DNA from: Nageia nagi
Lineage: Eukaryota > Pinophyta
Assembly: GCA_050084985.1 (NCBI GenBank)
Contig: JBITNC010000001.1
Span: 1,178,001 to 1,242,000, forward strand
Reading direction: 5' to 3'
DNA: 64,000 nt
In this document: positions 21,382 to 32,486 of the stretch, in pieces
How positions within the stretch are numbered: the first letter of the stretch is position 1
How the letters are laid out: every line of letters starts with the position of its first letter
Position numbers and translations under genes: made by a program
The notes under the pieces: generated by a model
The model's database searches: none
What the model was told of the DNA's origin: nothing
What the model saw: the letters and a program-made list of their open reading frames with translations, nothing else

Positions 21382-22230
21382 ATGTCAAGAATAATTATCC
21401 CAAATGTTGTATATGATAAGATGCTAGAATCTGAAAAAAATACCCTTATTACAAATTTCATGGGAATAAGTCTAATACTCAAAAATATAAGGATATGGAT
21501 AAAAATATTATGGAGACTAAAAGGGGAGGTGGAAATGGCAACACTTCCAAAAGATTTCTTAATGTTTAACTTCAACCTGGAGGAAGATCTTCACTAGATA
21601 ATGGAAAAAGGGCCTTGGTGGTTTAAGAAAAGTTGACTCCATCTAAGGAAATGGTATGAATAATTTAGGCCTCAAAACAAATCTTTTACAAAAATACCAA
21701 TGTGGATATCACTACCAAACCTCTCAATTGACTTCTAGTTTGAAGAAACAATTATTGATATTGCCTCAACAATGGGTGAATATATATGTATGGACAAGAA
21801 TACAAGATCTGGATAGACTTATTAGATGGAAATATTATGTGCCAATATATACATCTCAAAGCCTATGAAGATGAACATATATATTCAAAATAAAAGAGGG
21901 GAATACATCCATGAGAAATCATTTGATATACCTCCAACAATTTGTGTTGGGTGTAAGAGATATGTACATATAGAAAAAGATTATTTAGGGAGGAATAAGC
22001 AACTATATCAATAAGGGCCATAGACAAATCAATAAAGCTATAACCACTATTAGATGCCTAATCATAAAATAGGAGGATGAAACTAGCCAATTGGCTAGGA
22101 AAAAGGGAAGAATAAGGAAGTTAATCAATAGTCAGTTATAACATCTAGACAAGATGATAATGAAGAGTCTAAAGTGTTAAATAACAAAATAAGATAGCTC
22201 CTATTCTAGATAGTAAGGCTCAAAGATAAC
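21382..22230 (+). pseudogene. LINE ORF1, DUF4283-like domain and zinc knuckle
   Basis: IIIPNVVYDKMLE at 21390, FMGISLILKNIRIWIKILW near 21459-21515, LKGEVEMATLPKDFLMFNF at 21517-21573 and EEDLH*IMEKGPWWF at 21580-21624 follow the pattern of the plant LINE ORF1 RNA-binding domain. QNKRGEYIHEKSFDIPPTIC (about 21885-21940) leads into a knuckle CVGCKRYVHIEKDY whose last cysteine is tyrosine. The protein would bind LINE RNA. Stops occur at 21595, 21868 and 22012. The frame is interrupted at 22238 by a solo LTR. Confidence 0.78.
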
Positions 22231-22238
22231 CACAAAAG

Positions 22239-22819
22239 TGTTAGAAAATTATATATTCTGAAGCAATGGAATGCATAAAATATTGCAAAAAATATAAACA
22301 TAGAAAATGCATAAATAAGAGAGACACAGATATATGTGGTTCACCTAGTTTGGGCTATGTCCACACCAAACAGCTAGTCCTTCCTTTCTATTATCCAGCA
22401 AAGTGAAGAGATACAACCTATAGTAGATCTGCTGTAATATCCTCTATTTTCTCTCACATCTCATGTCTCTGTTTCTCACTCACCCAATGCACGTCTACTA
22501 TAATGCACTCATATAAAGAGAGGGGTTTTTATCTAGGGAAAAAAACCCTAAACCAAACATAAGTTCTACCGTCAGATCATTCACCTAATGAATAGTCCAA
22601 ATTGACATCTATTTTTAGCTTTGGGGGTGCTACCCCTGAACCCCCACCAGGGGACTGCTGGCCCCTAGACCCCCCAGCTGGGGGGACATTCCCCCCTGAA
22701 CCCCTGCAAGGGGGACCAATCCCCCTGCAACCCCCCCACGTGGAGGGGTGTACAAAATTCCTGGGGTATACATTCGGTTGAAATAAAGAACTCTGAATAA
22801 TCATGCTCCACACATAACA
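22239..22819 (+). mobile_element. Solo LTR with target duplication AAAAG
   Basis: The 581-bp unit starts TGTTAGAAAATT and ends CACATAACA (TGTTA/TAACA inverted ends). AAAAG occurs at 22234-22238 and at 22820-22824, a perfect 5-bp duplication. No internal retrotransposon sequence is present, so this is a solo LTR left by LTR-LTR recombination or a very small element. It contains a TATA-like box (catataaagaga, 22511-22522) and a C/G-run block at 22620-22750 with repeated pairs of CCCC and GGGG runs. It lies inside LINE ORF1 and is clearly younger than the LINE. Confidence 0.83.
22620..22750. repeat. C/G-run block in solo LTR
   Basis: Short runs of four to seven C alternate with runs of four to six G, spaced by about 10-15 bases (gaacccccaccagggg, gacccccc...ctgggggg, tgcaaggggg...ccccc). 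Several can pair as hairpins, and the runs could form quadruplex or i-motif structures. Such C/G-run blocks occur in some plant LTRs. It is the strongest GC island in the window. Confidence 0.7.
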
Positions 22820-23330
22820 AAAAGGTAGATTCACCCTTAAAGAGTAATTCTTTTGAGGTGCTCAAGAATATAACAAAAGAACAAGGTATAATGGCCTCCC
22901 AAATATAAGAAACTCAATTCTAAAAGCCAATCCATTAGGAAGAACTAATATAAGAAATGGATGATATGAAAGGTAATACAAATGTAATCATGAAAATAAT
23001 AAATTATGAGAGAGAATAATTAGAGGAAATCTATAAAGAAAATGAAGCAGATGTAAAGGAGGAGCAAATGAGGAAGAAGAAGAAGAGAACCAAGTAGAAG
23101 GTGATGAAGAAGAAGAGGATAAATAAAATAAGGAGTTGGAAAACAAAAATGAGGTGGAAGGGCAAAAGAAGAACAATAAAAAAGGAACATCCAAAGCCCC
23201 ACTATAAAATACAAAATAGGTTACATTAAGAAGGATCATAGCAAATTTGACAACAAATGGGAAAAGAAGACCATAGTCAACAAAGAAAAAAGGAAAATTA
23301 GGGAGAAACACTCATGAGTAGAGTGGTGTT
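22820..23330 (+). pseudogene. LINE ORF1, charged C-terminal part
   Basis: After the solo LTR the + strand is strongly purine-rich and codes for Glu/Lys-rich sequence (for example EEENQVEGDEEEEDK near 23077-23125 and KKDHSKFDNKWEKKT near 23230-23275). This is the usual low-complexity end of plant LINE ORF1. It stops shortly before the endonuclease frame. Confidence 0.6.
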
Positions 23331-23337
23331 AAAAGAA

Positions 23338-24230
23338 GATGATGATAAACATCATATGCTAGAATATCTGGGGATGAAATCTACTTGGGAAATAAAATAT
23401 TATTAGAGACTTGAGGAGAGACAGTAAACTAGACATGTTATTAATACAAGAAACCAAAATTAAACAACATAAGATTTAGAAAATAGCAAAAAACATATGG
23501 AGGGAAGCCAAATATGAAGGTATCACAATAGTAAGAAAAGTAGGTGGACTTTGGATCCTATGAAAATTGATGCATAAAGGATTCAATGCCCCTACAATAG
23601 ATGTTTATCTATTAAAATCACATGTAAGTCCTTAAACTATAGTTTCATTATGTATAACATATATGCTCCCAACCTTCTAACAAGGAGAAGATAGTTTTAG
23701 GAATTTTTATCAAACCATAAGAAAATGATTTCAAATATGCCTTGACTTATAGAAGGAGACTTTAATACTTCATTGAATATAGAGGATAAATATGGAGGTA
23801 GACTTAATATGACCACTAGTATGGAAAACTTTAGAAATTTTCTTAATGAAAATTCTTTGATTGATATTAATTTAAAATGGAATAGATATACTTGGTCAAA
23901 TAGATGGATTGGGGTAGGTTTTACACAAAGAAGATTGGATAAGATAGCAGTTACCCAAGACTAGCTAGATAATTACCCCAATGATATTCTATACTCTCCA
24001 TTAAGAATTTCTTCAGATCATAGATTGATAGAGCTTAAAATCAAAAAAATAATAAATGAAAAATCCCCCTTCAGGTTTGAAAATATGTGGATGTCTCATT
24101 CAAACTTCAAGGATAGGCTTACAAAATGGTGGAAGATAAATATTGAGGGAACAACCATGTACAAGTTAGTTAAGAAACTTGATGAAGTCAAAAGAAATAT
24201 GAAAAATCTAGAATAGAGAAGTTTTTAAAA
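23338..24230 (+). pseudogene. LINE ORF2 endonuclease domain
   Basis: The likely start is MMINII at 23338. SWNIRG of relatives reads C*NIWG here, so a stop falls next to the first active-site motif. LDMLLIQETKI (about 23429-23461) holds the catalytic Glu. The C-terminal half is well preserved at 23773-24216: NIEDKYGGRLNM, NLKWNRYTWSNRW, RRLDKIAVTQD and SSDHRLIELKI (the SDH motif near 24013), then SPFRFENMWMSH. This domain nicks target DNA so that reverse transcription can start there. Stops at 23494, 23571 and 23964 break it. Confidence 0.85.
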
Positions 24231-24649
24231 ATGTGCATTTAAAGAAGATTTAGATGAAAGAAAAATTGGAAAAATTTGAGAATAAAATTTTAAGTATAGG
24301 AAGGATAAGTGAGCTAGACAAGGAATAAAAATTACTTCTAACAAAGTTCTATAATATTATCTCTCAGGAGGAATAACTCTAGAGATAGAAATCTAGAGTG
24401 GCCTAGCTCAAAGAAGGAGATAAAAATACAAAATTCTTTAGAATCACCACTATAAGAAGGAGAAATTACAATAGAATTAATGAGATCAAAAGCATAGATG
24501 GTGTTTTAACTTCAAAAGAAAAGGAAATTCAGTAAGTAGAGGGATTCTACAAAGACTTTGTGACAGTGGATCAAAGAAACAACCCTATAGCCAAAGAAAA
24601 AATTAATAAAAATAGACCAAAATTATAACAAATCAGCCAAACAAAGTGC
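24231..24649 (+). pseudogene. LINE ORF2 linker between endonuclease and polymerase
   Basis: Broken frames with words typical for this linker are present: RVAQLKEGDKNTKFFRITT near 24391-24447 and RRRNYNRINEIKS near 24450-24490, matching the conserved plant LINE phrase 'W...GD.NT.FFH....R...N.I..I'. EREIQ...FYKDF follows near 24520-24560. Confidence 0.75.
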
Positions 24650-25460
24650 TACAACAACAAATTATAGAAGAAGTCAAAGAGGTAATTTTAATAATGGAAG
24701 CTAACAAAGCTCCTGGACCAGATGGCTTTTCAGTTGGGTTTTTCTATAAAAAAATGGGAAATTATAGGGAAGGATGTGTGGTATGCTGTAAAAGAATTCT
24801 TTAAAAAGGGAAAATTACTAAAATAATGGAATAACACATTCCTAACCCTAATTGTAAGGCCACAACTCACCATCAATTTATGGATGATATTATCTTTATT
24901 GTAAAGCTAAAAGGAGGGAGGTAATTTAATTTAAGAAGGCTCTAAATATGTATGAAAAAGCTTTACACCTAAAACAAAATTATAGAAGACTAAGATTTAC
25001 TTTCTGAACTACTTAGAAGGTAATAAGAAGATTATTACTAAGATATGGAGATGCAAGATTGATGAGTTGCCAACTAGATATTTAGGAATGCCCCTTTTTG
25101 TTGGGAGACTAAAATCTCAATATTGGGATGTGTTATTTCAAAAAATCCAAAATAAACTCATAGGATGGAAGGAAAAATGTTTGAGCTATGTAGGTAAACT
25201 TGTCCTCATCAAATTTGTTCTTCAAAGCATACCTATTTATAGTTCAATGGATTTTAAATTGCCTATAACATTAGTGATAAGATAGATAAAATCTGTAATA
25301 AATTTTTATGATCAAGAGATTCAAAAAAAGAAAAATTATCCTAGTAAGTTGGAATTTTGTTTGCTTGGAAAAAGATCAAGGAGGATTGGGGTTGAGGAAA
25401 ACAAAGCATGTGGGTCAATCCTTGAGAGGAAAACTAGTTTGGTACATAGCTTAGAATGAA
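24650..25460 (+). pseudogene. LINE ORF2 reverse transcriptase with internal deletion
   Basis: MEANKAPGPDGFSVGFFYK at about 24695-24751 is the first polymerase block. After NTFLTLI (about 24830-24850) the sequence jumps at about 24855 to HHQFMDDIIFIVKL (about 24870-24910), where relatives have the catalytic FADD/YADD box, so roughly 150-200 codons containing the palm motifs are deleted. Then LPTRYLGMPLFVGRLKSQYW and LIGWKEKCLSYVGKLVLIK at 25062-25210 and IPIYSSMDFKLP match the thumb region of plant LINEs (YLGLPLF...W, K...W..K.LS.AGR..LIK). It cannot function. Confidence 0.83.
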
Positions 25461-26460
25461 GAGAAGGAGAGGGTTCACACATGTAAGAAGAAATATATGA
25501 TGGGCTAAAATTGCATTTTGAGAATTTAGAATCCACCATATGGTTCACCATTTTAGAATGGTATAGTAGTGGTAAGATCCTAGATTCAACATGCTACTAT
25601 ATGGTAGGCAAAAAATGGTGATCAAGTACATATGTAGTAAGATGCATGGTTGAAGGAGGAATCACTAATTAAAATAAAGGATTATAAACAAGGAGTTGAG
25701 TGGGCTTTGAAATATCAGGGAAGCATAATTGATAAGTATTTTAAGAATGATACTAATATGTGGTAAATTCATAGGCCGATTAGAGGTAGAATAGCAACAT
25801 AACTAAGATAATTACAAAAGGAACTAAATGATTCTAATATCAAACTTAGTAGTCAAGAAGGGAAATCGATATGAAAACTAAGGCTTGAAGGACAATATAG
25901 GGTTAAAAATGCAGTCATAGCTCTAAGTAACATTTCTAGAAAAACAAAGGTGACCAAAATATGGAAGAATATATGGAAAGCAAAGTTAACACCCAATACT
26001 GCTTTCTTTCTTTAGCTTGTCGCTAAGAAAGGACTATTAATAATAAACAATTTACAAAGAAGAGGTTTTAGTATGGTTAACAAATGTGTGTTATGCAAAA
26101 TAGAGGAAGAGAGTATAGACCACATTTTCTTGCATTGTGATTATACAATGAATATGTGGGGTATGATATACCAAAAAATGAAGATACAATGAATATTACC
26201 AAGGGATGTTAAACAATGCATAGAATAATGGGCACCCTAGGAGAAAACTAAAGGGTACTATAAATGTTGGATAATGTTGATTGGTCATATGTGGTGGAAA
26301 ATATGGAAGTTGAGAAATAGTCAAGTGTTTGAAAACAAAGAAAAAAAGCACATGAATTCTTCAAAATTATGGCTATTAGATGGGTATAAAATATGATAGT
26401 GTACTTCAATGATAAGGAAATAGCATCAAATTTGAAATCATTTTTTAGATCAAATGCTTA
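25461..26460 (+). pseudogene. LINE ORF2 C-terminal zinc-binding domain
   Basis: KIWKNIWKAKLTPNTAFFLW (about 25960-26013), LLIINNLQRRGFSMVNKCVL near 26035-26095, CKIEEESIDHIFLHCDYTM (about 26095-26150) and MNMWGMIYQKMKI make up the zf-RVT domain of plant LINEs (CxxC...E...HLFxxC). W..W..RN.. (WKIWKLRNSQVFENK, about 26297-26340) follows. The region 25461-25860 between thumb and this domain is degenerate. No poly(A) or simple tail could be pinned down downstream. Confidence 0.78.
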
Positions 26461-26530
26461 GAATATCCCAAAATGGTGAGGGTGAGGGAGTCAAGGTGGA
26501 AGGGCTCCCTAATAGATGTGACATCCATAT

Positions 26531-26699
26531 TATGAGAAGGATAATCAATGGAGTGTACATATTCATAAGAATGAAAAGACAACAATCTCATGCCACCATA
26601 TTAATAAATACATTGAGTATGAGGTCATCATAAAGCAAAGGATTGTAATTATCATTCAATTCGAGTGGAATAATTACTCCCACCTTACCAATAGAGTAG
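26531..26699. other. Unassigned, between LINE end and unknown frame
   Basis: No motif recognised. The LINE 3' untranslated part probably ends within this stretch. Confidence 0.3.
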
Positions 26700-27965
26700 T
26701 ATCAAACTAGAGGAAAATGGAAGGGGCATTGGTATTCATGGAGCCAAGTGATCCAAGTAAAGTAAAAAAAGACCTCAATATTTGGAGAATTTTATGTATA
26801 GAGGTTTGGATAGGTTTATTAAAGCATGTAGAGCTAGAAGTGATTAGAGATTGGTGGAATATGTAGTGAATACATGATTGAATGGGGTTTGTAAATTTTA
26901 TGAAAGGGAATTTCACTTTGGTGAATCAGCTATTACAGAAGCTATAGGCCTTTCAAACAAAGGTAAGGAGGTGAAGTAAAATTCAAAGGCAACTAAGATT
27001 AAGGAGGTTCAAAAATTTGAAGGGGGGGCAAATTTGTTTGGAACAATATAGAATAGGGTATTATAGAAGAAGTTTACCCTACCCATGGTATAAAGTGTGC
27101 AAGGTACTAATGAAATATATAATCTTAGATGAGAGACACACTGAAGTATTTGGTACCCACATAATTGTAATGAATCACTTAAAACACCCTAGAGAGTAGG
27201 TTAACTTTATGAGTTTCATTCAATTCTCAATGGCAATCTTAGTCACCAAATGTAGGGCTAAACCAAATGTCATACCCTTACACCAGATGATCATGTTACT
27301 GATCTATCAACACCAACTTGCAAATTATGCTCAGAGGCAACCCCAACCTAGGAATACATAAGCCCAACCAAGAAGGGTGCAAAGGAATGGTAGGAGGATT
27401 GATGAGAAAAACAACCAAGAGACCTCATTTCGAAATGATGATGAAAAATGGAACTATGTTGAAATTAGATAGAACATGCAAGATCAAAATTTTGCAAAGG
27501 GTGAGGATGAAGATGAAGAAGGCCCAATTATATTCAAAAGGTAAAGAAGGCCAATTAGATAAACTCAAAGAATCATTATTGAAGAAGATTTGGATCAAAA
27601 TATACAAGAACAATCTTGTTTAGAGAATAGACAATTGCCAGGTGATAATGAACATAACATAGTAGAAGGTTTTCTTACCCCCATGAGGAGGTAGCATTCA
27701 ATGACTCAAGTGGATAAAGCCAAAGGTAATATTGAACTTGAAACTATATTTGTTTTTGATATTCCACCTAAGGAGGAATGTAGTTCTACTCACATAAAAG
27801 AGAATCTTGTCATTGTTGAGATTACCAAAATTGATGTCAAATCTAAAAAAATTCCATCCTTCAAATGTACTTATGAAAGAAAGAGCAAACAAGAAGCCTA
27901 CTTTGTCCAAGAGATGGAGAAGAAAAGTTTTAAAACTAGTCCTAAAAGTCCTTCCCATGATTAGA
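26700..27965 (+). pseudogene. Degenerate frame of unknown type, transposon-associated
   Basis: Switching frames, the + strand gives EVIRDWWNM, FYEREFHFGESAITEAIGLS (about 26896-26955), KIKEVQKFEGGANL, then NFMSFIQFSMAI, KPNVIPLHQMIMLLIYQHQL (about 27262-27320), a Gln/Arg/Glu-rich linker, and finally an open stretch 27701-27964 containing IELETIFVFDIPPKEE and FVQEMEKKSF. The layout of a short 'F....F.....I..A.GL...G' domain followed by 'PLHQ....L' recalls the plant transposon-associated (Transposase_32-like) proteins found near retroelements, but this is a weak pattern match. It may be part of a separate element lying between LINE and Tat-A. Confidence 0.4.
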
Positions 27966-28934
27966 ATATAGAGAATCCCCCTTCCATGATTAACCCTATA
28001 GGATGCCTCTCTCATTCTCCTAATCATAGTACAAAACATGATCCTTGTAACCTTCATATTGTGGTGTTTGCTATAATTAGAAGGTGTTCTAAGCCTACCA
28101 AGTATAGAAAACATAAAGTCCAACTAATTTGCATGCCCCAAAATATCCATTTGCATAATGTAATGTTACTTGGAGAAAAAAGATGCTAGGGGAACCCTAG
28201 TGTGATTTTTGAAACCATTCCTATCTATGAATCTATGTAAGGATTTGAAACCTAGAAACATAGCTTGATTCAAAAAGCAAAGACTTGGAGGAAGATATAC
28301 AAGTAGTTCTATAACTACAATCATCAAAAGCTAAATTTACACTAGGATGAGGATTAATTTGAATCAAATGAGGTAAAGCTTTGGTATTATTGGCACAATA
28401 AATTCTATGAGGTTCGAGCATCCATAATACCATGATGTAATATAGGATTTTATTTCAACGTAAAGCCTCTTCAAAAGTTCAAACTGAACAAGAAAAAAAA
28501 TAGTCAGGGGTAATTGTGTTTTCTTTATCTTCATGGATACTATACAACATCAAGATCAAGTTTTTTTTTGTTTGCTTTTAAAGGATACTCAAATTGAGAA
28601 TAATTTTATTATTATGCATGAAATACTCTATATTTTCTTTGATAAGAAGATAGATATAGTTTGTACATAGTGCTTTGTTTTACTCTCTTTTGATTAGCTG
28701 ATGGACCAGCACTTATACTATTACTATACAATGATAATTATCTTATGCTATATTTTTTTTTGTATATGGCTTGTACTTGAAAGAGATCTATTTCACTCTT
28801 TTTGTGTGTGGTAGAGGAAAATAGATTCAATACTCTATTTCTTTTTTGTAAAAGGTAGTCGAGGTCCTTTCAAAATTCAATTTTCTTTTTTGATTAATAT
28901 CAAATTTATCCACTAGTTCTAATAAAAAAAATAA
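27966..28934. other. Unassigned, T-rich on the + strand
   Basis: No supported gene. An A-rich run with GGGG (aagaaaaaaaatagtcagggg, in part, near 28490-28510) could be a purine tract of an unknown element, after which the strand turns T-rich. Similarity to Tat-A integrase returns at about 28935. Confidence 0.3.
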
Positions 28935-29830
28935 TAATGAACTAATAAGAATGGAGTTTCCCATGTTGAATTCCTTACACTTGTTTTGTATGCCTATAAT
29001 GCATAAACAAATTGTTCATGCTAATCTCTTTTGTATCTATCCCATATTTTTGATAGGATACTCTTGATTGTCTTATTAGATGCTTTTTCTTGTCTATTTT
29101 CTTGTAGGTAGTAAACTAAAGAAAAATTTTGTTTAATATGAAACTTTTTGCAGAAATCTTTCATTTCCTTACCTTTGAAGTTTTGTCCATTATCCATTAT
29201 CAACTATTATGGAACACCAAACCTTGTAATGATATTCTTAATCAAGAATCTTATGATATTTTCTTATGTGATTGATTTCATAGGAATTGCTTCTATGCAT
29301 TTGGTCATATATTTTGTTGCTATAATAATAAATTTATGCCCTTCTCTTGAGTGTAGATTTATCAAACCAATTATGTCAATTTCCCAAATTACAAAATTCC
29401 ATGGTGACATAATCGAATTGAGCTCTTGTATTGGTTGTTTCTCAAGATTTGAATATTTTTGGTATTGTAGACAAGTCTTGACATGATATTTGCAATCTTC
29501 CTCCATTTTTGGCCACTAATATCCTATGCACAAAAGCTTTGTATATAGGGCCTTTACATAGAAATTTCCCTAGCATATGCCTTCAAGTGCATTTTGGAGT
29601 GTTGTTTCTATTTCATGATGCATTAGGCATCTCAATAAAGGTTCATAAAATGACCTCTTGTATAATACATCACCAATAATGATATACTTTAGATTGGACC
29701 TCTTTAATATGATTTTCTTATTTCTATCAAAATGTGATTTGAATAGTCTGATCTTTGAGGTAATGATAAACATTTGCATACTAGTCTGGGTAAGTTTCTT
29801 CTTATGTTAGACAATAGAATTCCACTTCTT
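28935..29830 (-). pseudogene. Tat-A integrase, zinc domain and core
   Basis: From right to left: a zinc-type start at about 29830-29450 including HHEIETTLQNALEGIC and YHVKTCLQYQKYSNLEKQP, then WEIDIIGLINLHSREGHKF (about 29396-29340, first Asp), FIIIATKYMTKCIEAIPMKS, IMDNGQNFKGKEMKDFC (about 29203-29150, second Asp) and YYLQENRQEKASNKT (about 29113-29070). In relatives the last block is GQAEASNKT, so lysine stands where the catalytic glutamate is expected. The stretch ends where the LINE block begins. Tat-C has the same order. Confidence 0.85.
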
Positions 29831-29879
29831 CTTCTTCAAATAAGCAAGATGGTTACCCTATCTTTTCAATTTTGAGGAT

Positions 29880-30320
29880 TGTTTCCTCATCTTATATATC
29901 TATAGGCATCAAGGAAGCATCACTTGCCATTGCATCAATGTAAGTATTATTTTTCCTTAGAATACTCTCAATTTTGTACTTATCAAACTGATTCATTAAA
30001 TCAAAAACTGCTAGTTTATATGGTTTTAACTTCTCATACTTTGTATTGTATTTGTCATCAACCTAGTTAACCACAAGTTTGGAATCACCATATATATTCA
30101 ATTCTCTAATTTTTAGCAATGCAGTTGCTCTTAGACCAAATACTAATGCTTCATACTCTGCCATGTTCTTAGTAAAATTGAATCCAAGCTTATATGCCAT
30201 TGGTATTACATTATTAGTTCAAAAAACTAATACAATACATGATGTTGCCCCATGTGTATATTTAGAACCATCAAAATACAATGCCCACATATTTAATTCA
30301 TCTTCCATGTAATAGACAAA
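29880..30320 (-). pseudogene. Tat-A archaeal-type RNase H (second RNase H)
   Basis: VIPMAYKLGFNFTKNMAEYE and ALVFGLRATALLKIRE on the minus strand (about 30212-30104) match TNNMAEYEALILGLKVALEL in Tat-C, the central helix and catalytic Glu region of the extra RNase H found only in Tat-lineage gypsy elements. The second half, with YGDSKLVVN and KYEKLKPYKLAVF, is recognisable to about 29990. Stops and shifts interrupt it. Confidence 0.8.
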
Positions 30321-30539
30321 TTCATCCAAAATCTCCCATTGATCATCATAATGGTATGAACATGCTCCACCATGCTTCCTACACTCTGAAGGAGGTGTAT
30401 ACTAATCATAATCATATGGGAATTCTTTGTGTACAATTGCCCCATCATTTTGAAGGAACTCTTCTATCAAATTTGGTATTGTATGGCCTTTTATTGATTT
30501 TTGTTTAACTACATTGATATAAAATTCTTGCAACAACAT

Positions 30540-30870
30540 TAACCATTTTGCTACTCTTCCTGATAAATGTTGTTTAGCTATGAGATAGTTTCAATGGATT
30601 GACTGGACTAACAACATATGTGGTAGAATACAACAAATAATGCCTCAATTTTTTTATTGTAAACACTATACTAAAGCAAAGTTTTTCCATGGGAGTATAC
30701 TTTGTTTCATGATCTATAAGAGTTTTGTTGAGATAGTAGATTGTTCTCTCTTTCTTTTCATAATATTGTTGGCATAACATTTCCCCCAAGGAAACCATTG
30801 TAGCTAAAATGTAGAGGTATGCTTCCTTGCTAATATCCATGGGTACTAAAATAGTGTTAAGCAAATATTA
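30540..30870 (-). pseudogene. Tat-A RNase H linked to reverse transcriptase
   Basis: MDISKEAYLYILATMVSLGE, then KKERTIYYLNKTLIDHETKY and TPMEKLCFSIVFTIKKLRHY match the polymerase-linked RNase H of Tat elements (relatives: LYLAVSxxAVSAVL, VYYVSKxLxxAExRY, EKLALALVxAxRKLRPYF). The open frame is 96 codons long. The catalytic aspartate at the start is not clear. Confidence 0.8.
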
Positions 30871-31760
30871 TTTTATATCCTCAAATGCTTTTTGATATTT
30901 TTCAACCTTTTTAACTTTATATTCATTTTCAACAAATTATTAAAATGTAAACACTTATCTTTAAGTTGTGAAATAATTATTCTTACCGAATTAATCTTTT
31001 CTTAGAGACTTCTCAATTGATTCTATTTTTTTAGAAACCATGAATCTTAGTAATTTTTCTAAATTGACACTAAAAACACACTTTTATGGTTTTAATTTGA
31101 TTTTTATTGTTTAAAAATGCCAAATACCTCTTCAAGGAGTTCCAAATTATCATGTTCCTATTTAGATTTTAGCAAAATATCATCAACATAAACCTCTACA
31201 AATTTATGAATTTTCTCATAAAACATAGTCACCATTGCATGTTGATAAGTTCCACTTGCATTTTTCAATCCAAATGGCATAGCTTTCTAACAAAAATTTC
31301 CCCATCATGTAGTGAAAGTTGTTTTATATTCATTAGTTGGATTTATTAAAATATGATTATAACCCAAAAAACCATCCATAAAAGACAAGGAATGATGACC
31401 AGGGATGCTATCCACAATCATGTCAATATTTGGTAATCAAAAATTATCTTTTGGATATGCATTATTTATATCTATAAAATTAATATAGATTCTTATTTCT
31501 CTAGTTGGTGTGGTGACAAGAACAATGTTAGCCATCCATTCTAAATAATCTATAGTTCTAATAAAACCAGCATTCAAATATTTTTCAATTTCTTCTTGAA
31601 TAACAATGCTTTTGATAAATGCATCTTTCTTGGTTTTTTCTTAACAAGTGTCACATATTTTTTCAATGGTATACTATGCATTATAAAGGATATGTCTAAA
31701 CTAGGCATATCAAAATAAGACCAAGAAATGTTCTTGTCATATTCAATAAACTTATTTTTG
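30871..31760 (-). pseudogene. Tat-A reverse transcriptase
   Basis: MPFGLKNASGTYQHAMVTMF (about 31282-31223) and KFVEVYVDDILLKSK (about 31208-31164) are the central palm motifs; the YVDD box is intact. Upstream, words such as YFLNAGFIRTIDY and NINDACP-like phrases near 31590-31450 fit the fingers. Frames switch often. Confidence 0.82.
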
Positions 31761-32486
31761 TACCTTTCTTATTGTGGTATTGGGAGAGTAGTTCCAATTT
31801 TTATCAACCTCTCTTGATCACTTGTGCCAATGTTGACATAAATCAATTCTTCAGCAAAGAATGTTGATTCTATTTTCCTCTATAGTAATGAAAGCAATCC
31901 CTCTAATCCTGGGACTTCTTAATTATTAACATCATCTTCATCAATTTGTTGAACCTATAACACTTCATTAAAATTTATTTCTTTTACCAAATATCTATAT
32001 TGAATAATGAAATAATTTGGTTATTTTTTTTATTTAATTTGGGAAATTTTGAATGTGTCCCCATATATTCTAATATGTCATCATCAGTACCAAAGCAATC
32101 AAACTCAAGTGGTATAATATCATCTATCCATAAATCCTCATTTATATCATCACAAAAACTCAATCATATTGCACTTTGGAATAAATTTAATAGGTCTTAT
32201 AATCTTTTTTATGTTTTGATCACTACCTACACCTTTTTTTTTTATCTTTCTAAGTTCCTAAATTGGTAGGAAAATAAGGCATCCCTTGTTTCAATTTCCT
32301 TCCATATATTTATGAATAAAAGGATATGGAAAATAATTACTCATATTTATATTTGTTGTATCATATTTTGACTAAATAGGGTTCGGGGACAAGGATGCCA
32401 CTAAATAGGAACTACTCTTCTATACTTCATTTTCATAATGTGATGTATTGAATTTCCATTAGTACAATGCATACATACTAAATATT
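31761..32486 (-). pseudogene. Tat-A protease-to-polymerase spacer
   Basis: LEYMGTHSKFP-type sequence near 32075-32045 and a D..E/F-rich segment near 32150-32080 match the spacer of Tat-C at 50584-50793 (NTWGHIHNFESL). This spacer between protease and polymerase is usual in Tat elements. The piece ends at 32486, exactly at the left target duplication ATATT of Gypsy-D. Confidence 0.6.

Larger units (their letters stand above)
21180..26530 (+). mobile_element. LINE (non-LTR retrotransposon) inserted in Tat-A integrase
   Basis: Two damaged reading frames are present in the plant LINE order: ORF1 with a DUF4283-like domain and zinc knuckle (21382-23330, interrupted by a solo LTR), and ORF2 with endonuclease (23338-24230), reverse transcriptase (about 24650-25460) and a C-terminal zinc-binding domain (about 25860-26400). 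About 200 bp of 5' leader precede ORF1. The 3' end and target duplication could not be located, because unassigned sequence follows instead of a clean return to Tat-A. Central polymerase motifs have been deleted. Confidence 0.85.

Noticed and set aside
22577-22865. Minus-strand open frames rich in Gly and Pro
   Set aside because: They are translations of the C/G runs in the solo LTR. A CpG island or exon was considered and rejected because exact LTR ends and a target duplication explain the block.
22988-23311. Minus-strand frame of 107 codons rich in Phe, Ser and Leu, resembling a membrane protein
   Set aside because: It is antisense to the Glu/Lys-rich end of LINE ORF1; purine-rich sense sequence always gives such a complement.
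27698-28123. Minus-strand open frame of 141 codons
   Set aside because: Long, but it overlaps the more protein-like + strand frame (IELETIFVFDIPPKEE). No motif was recognised, so it may be chance.
29148-29486. Plus-strand frame of 112 codons with hydrophobic segments
   Set aside because: Shadow of the Tat-A integrase, which reads clearly on the minus strand.
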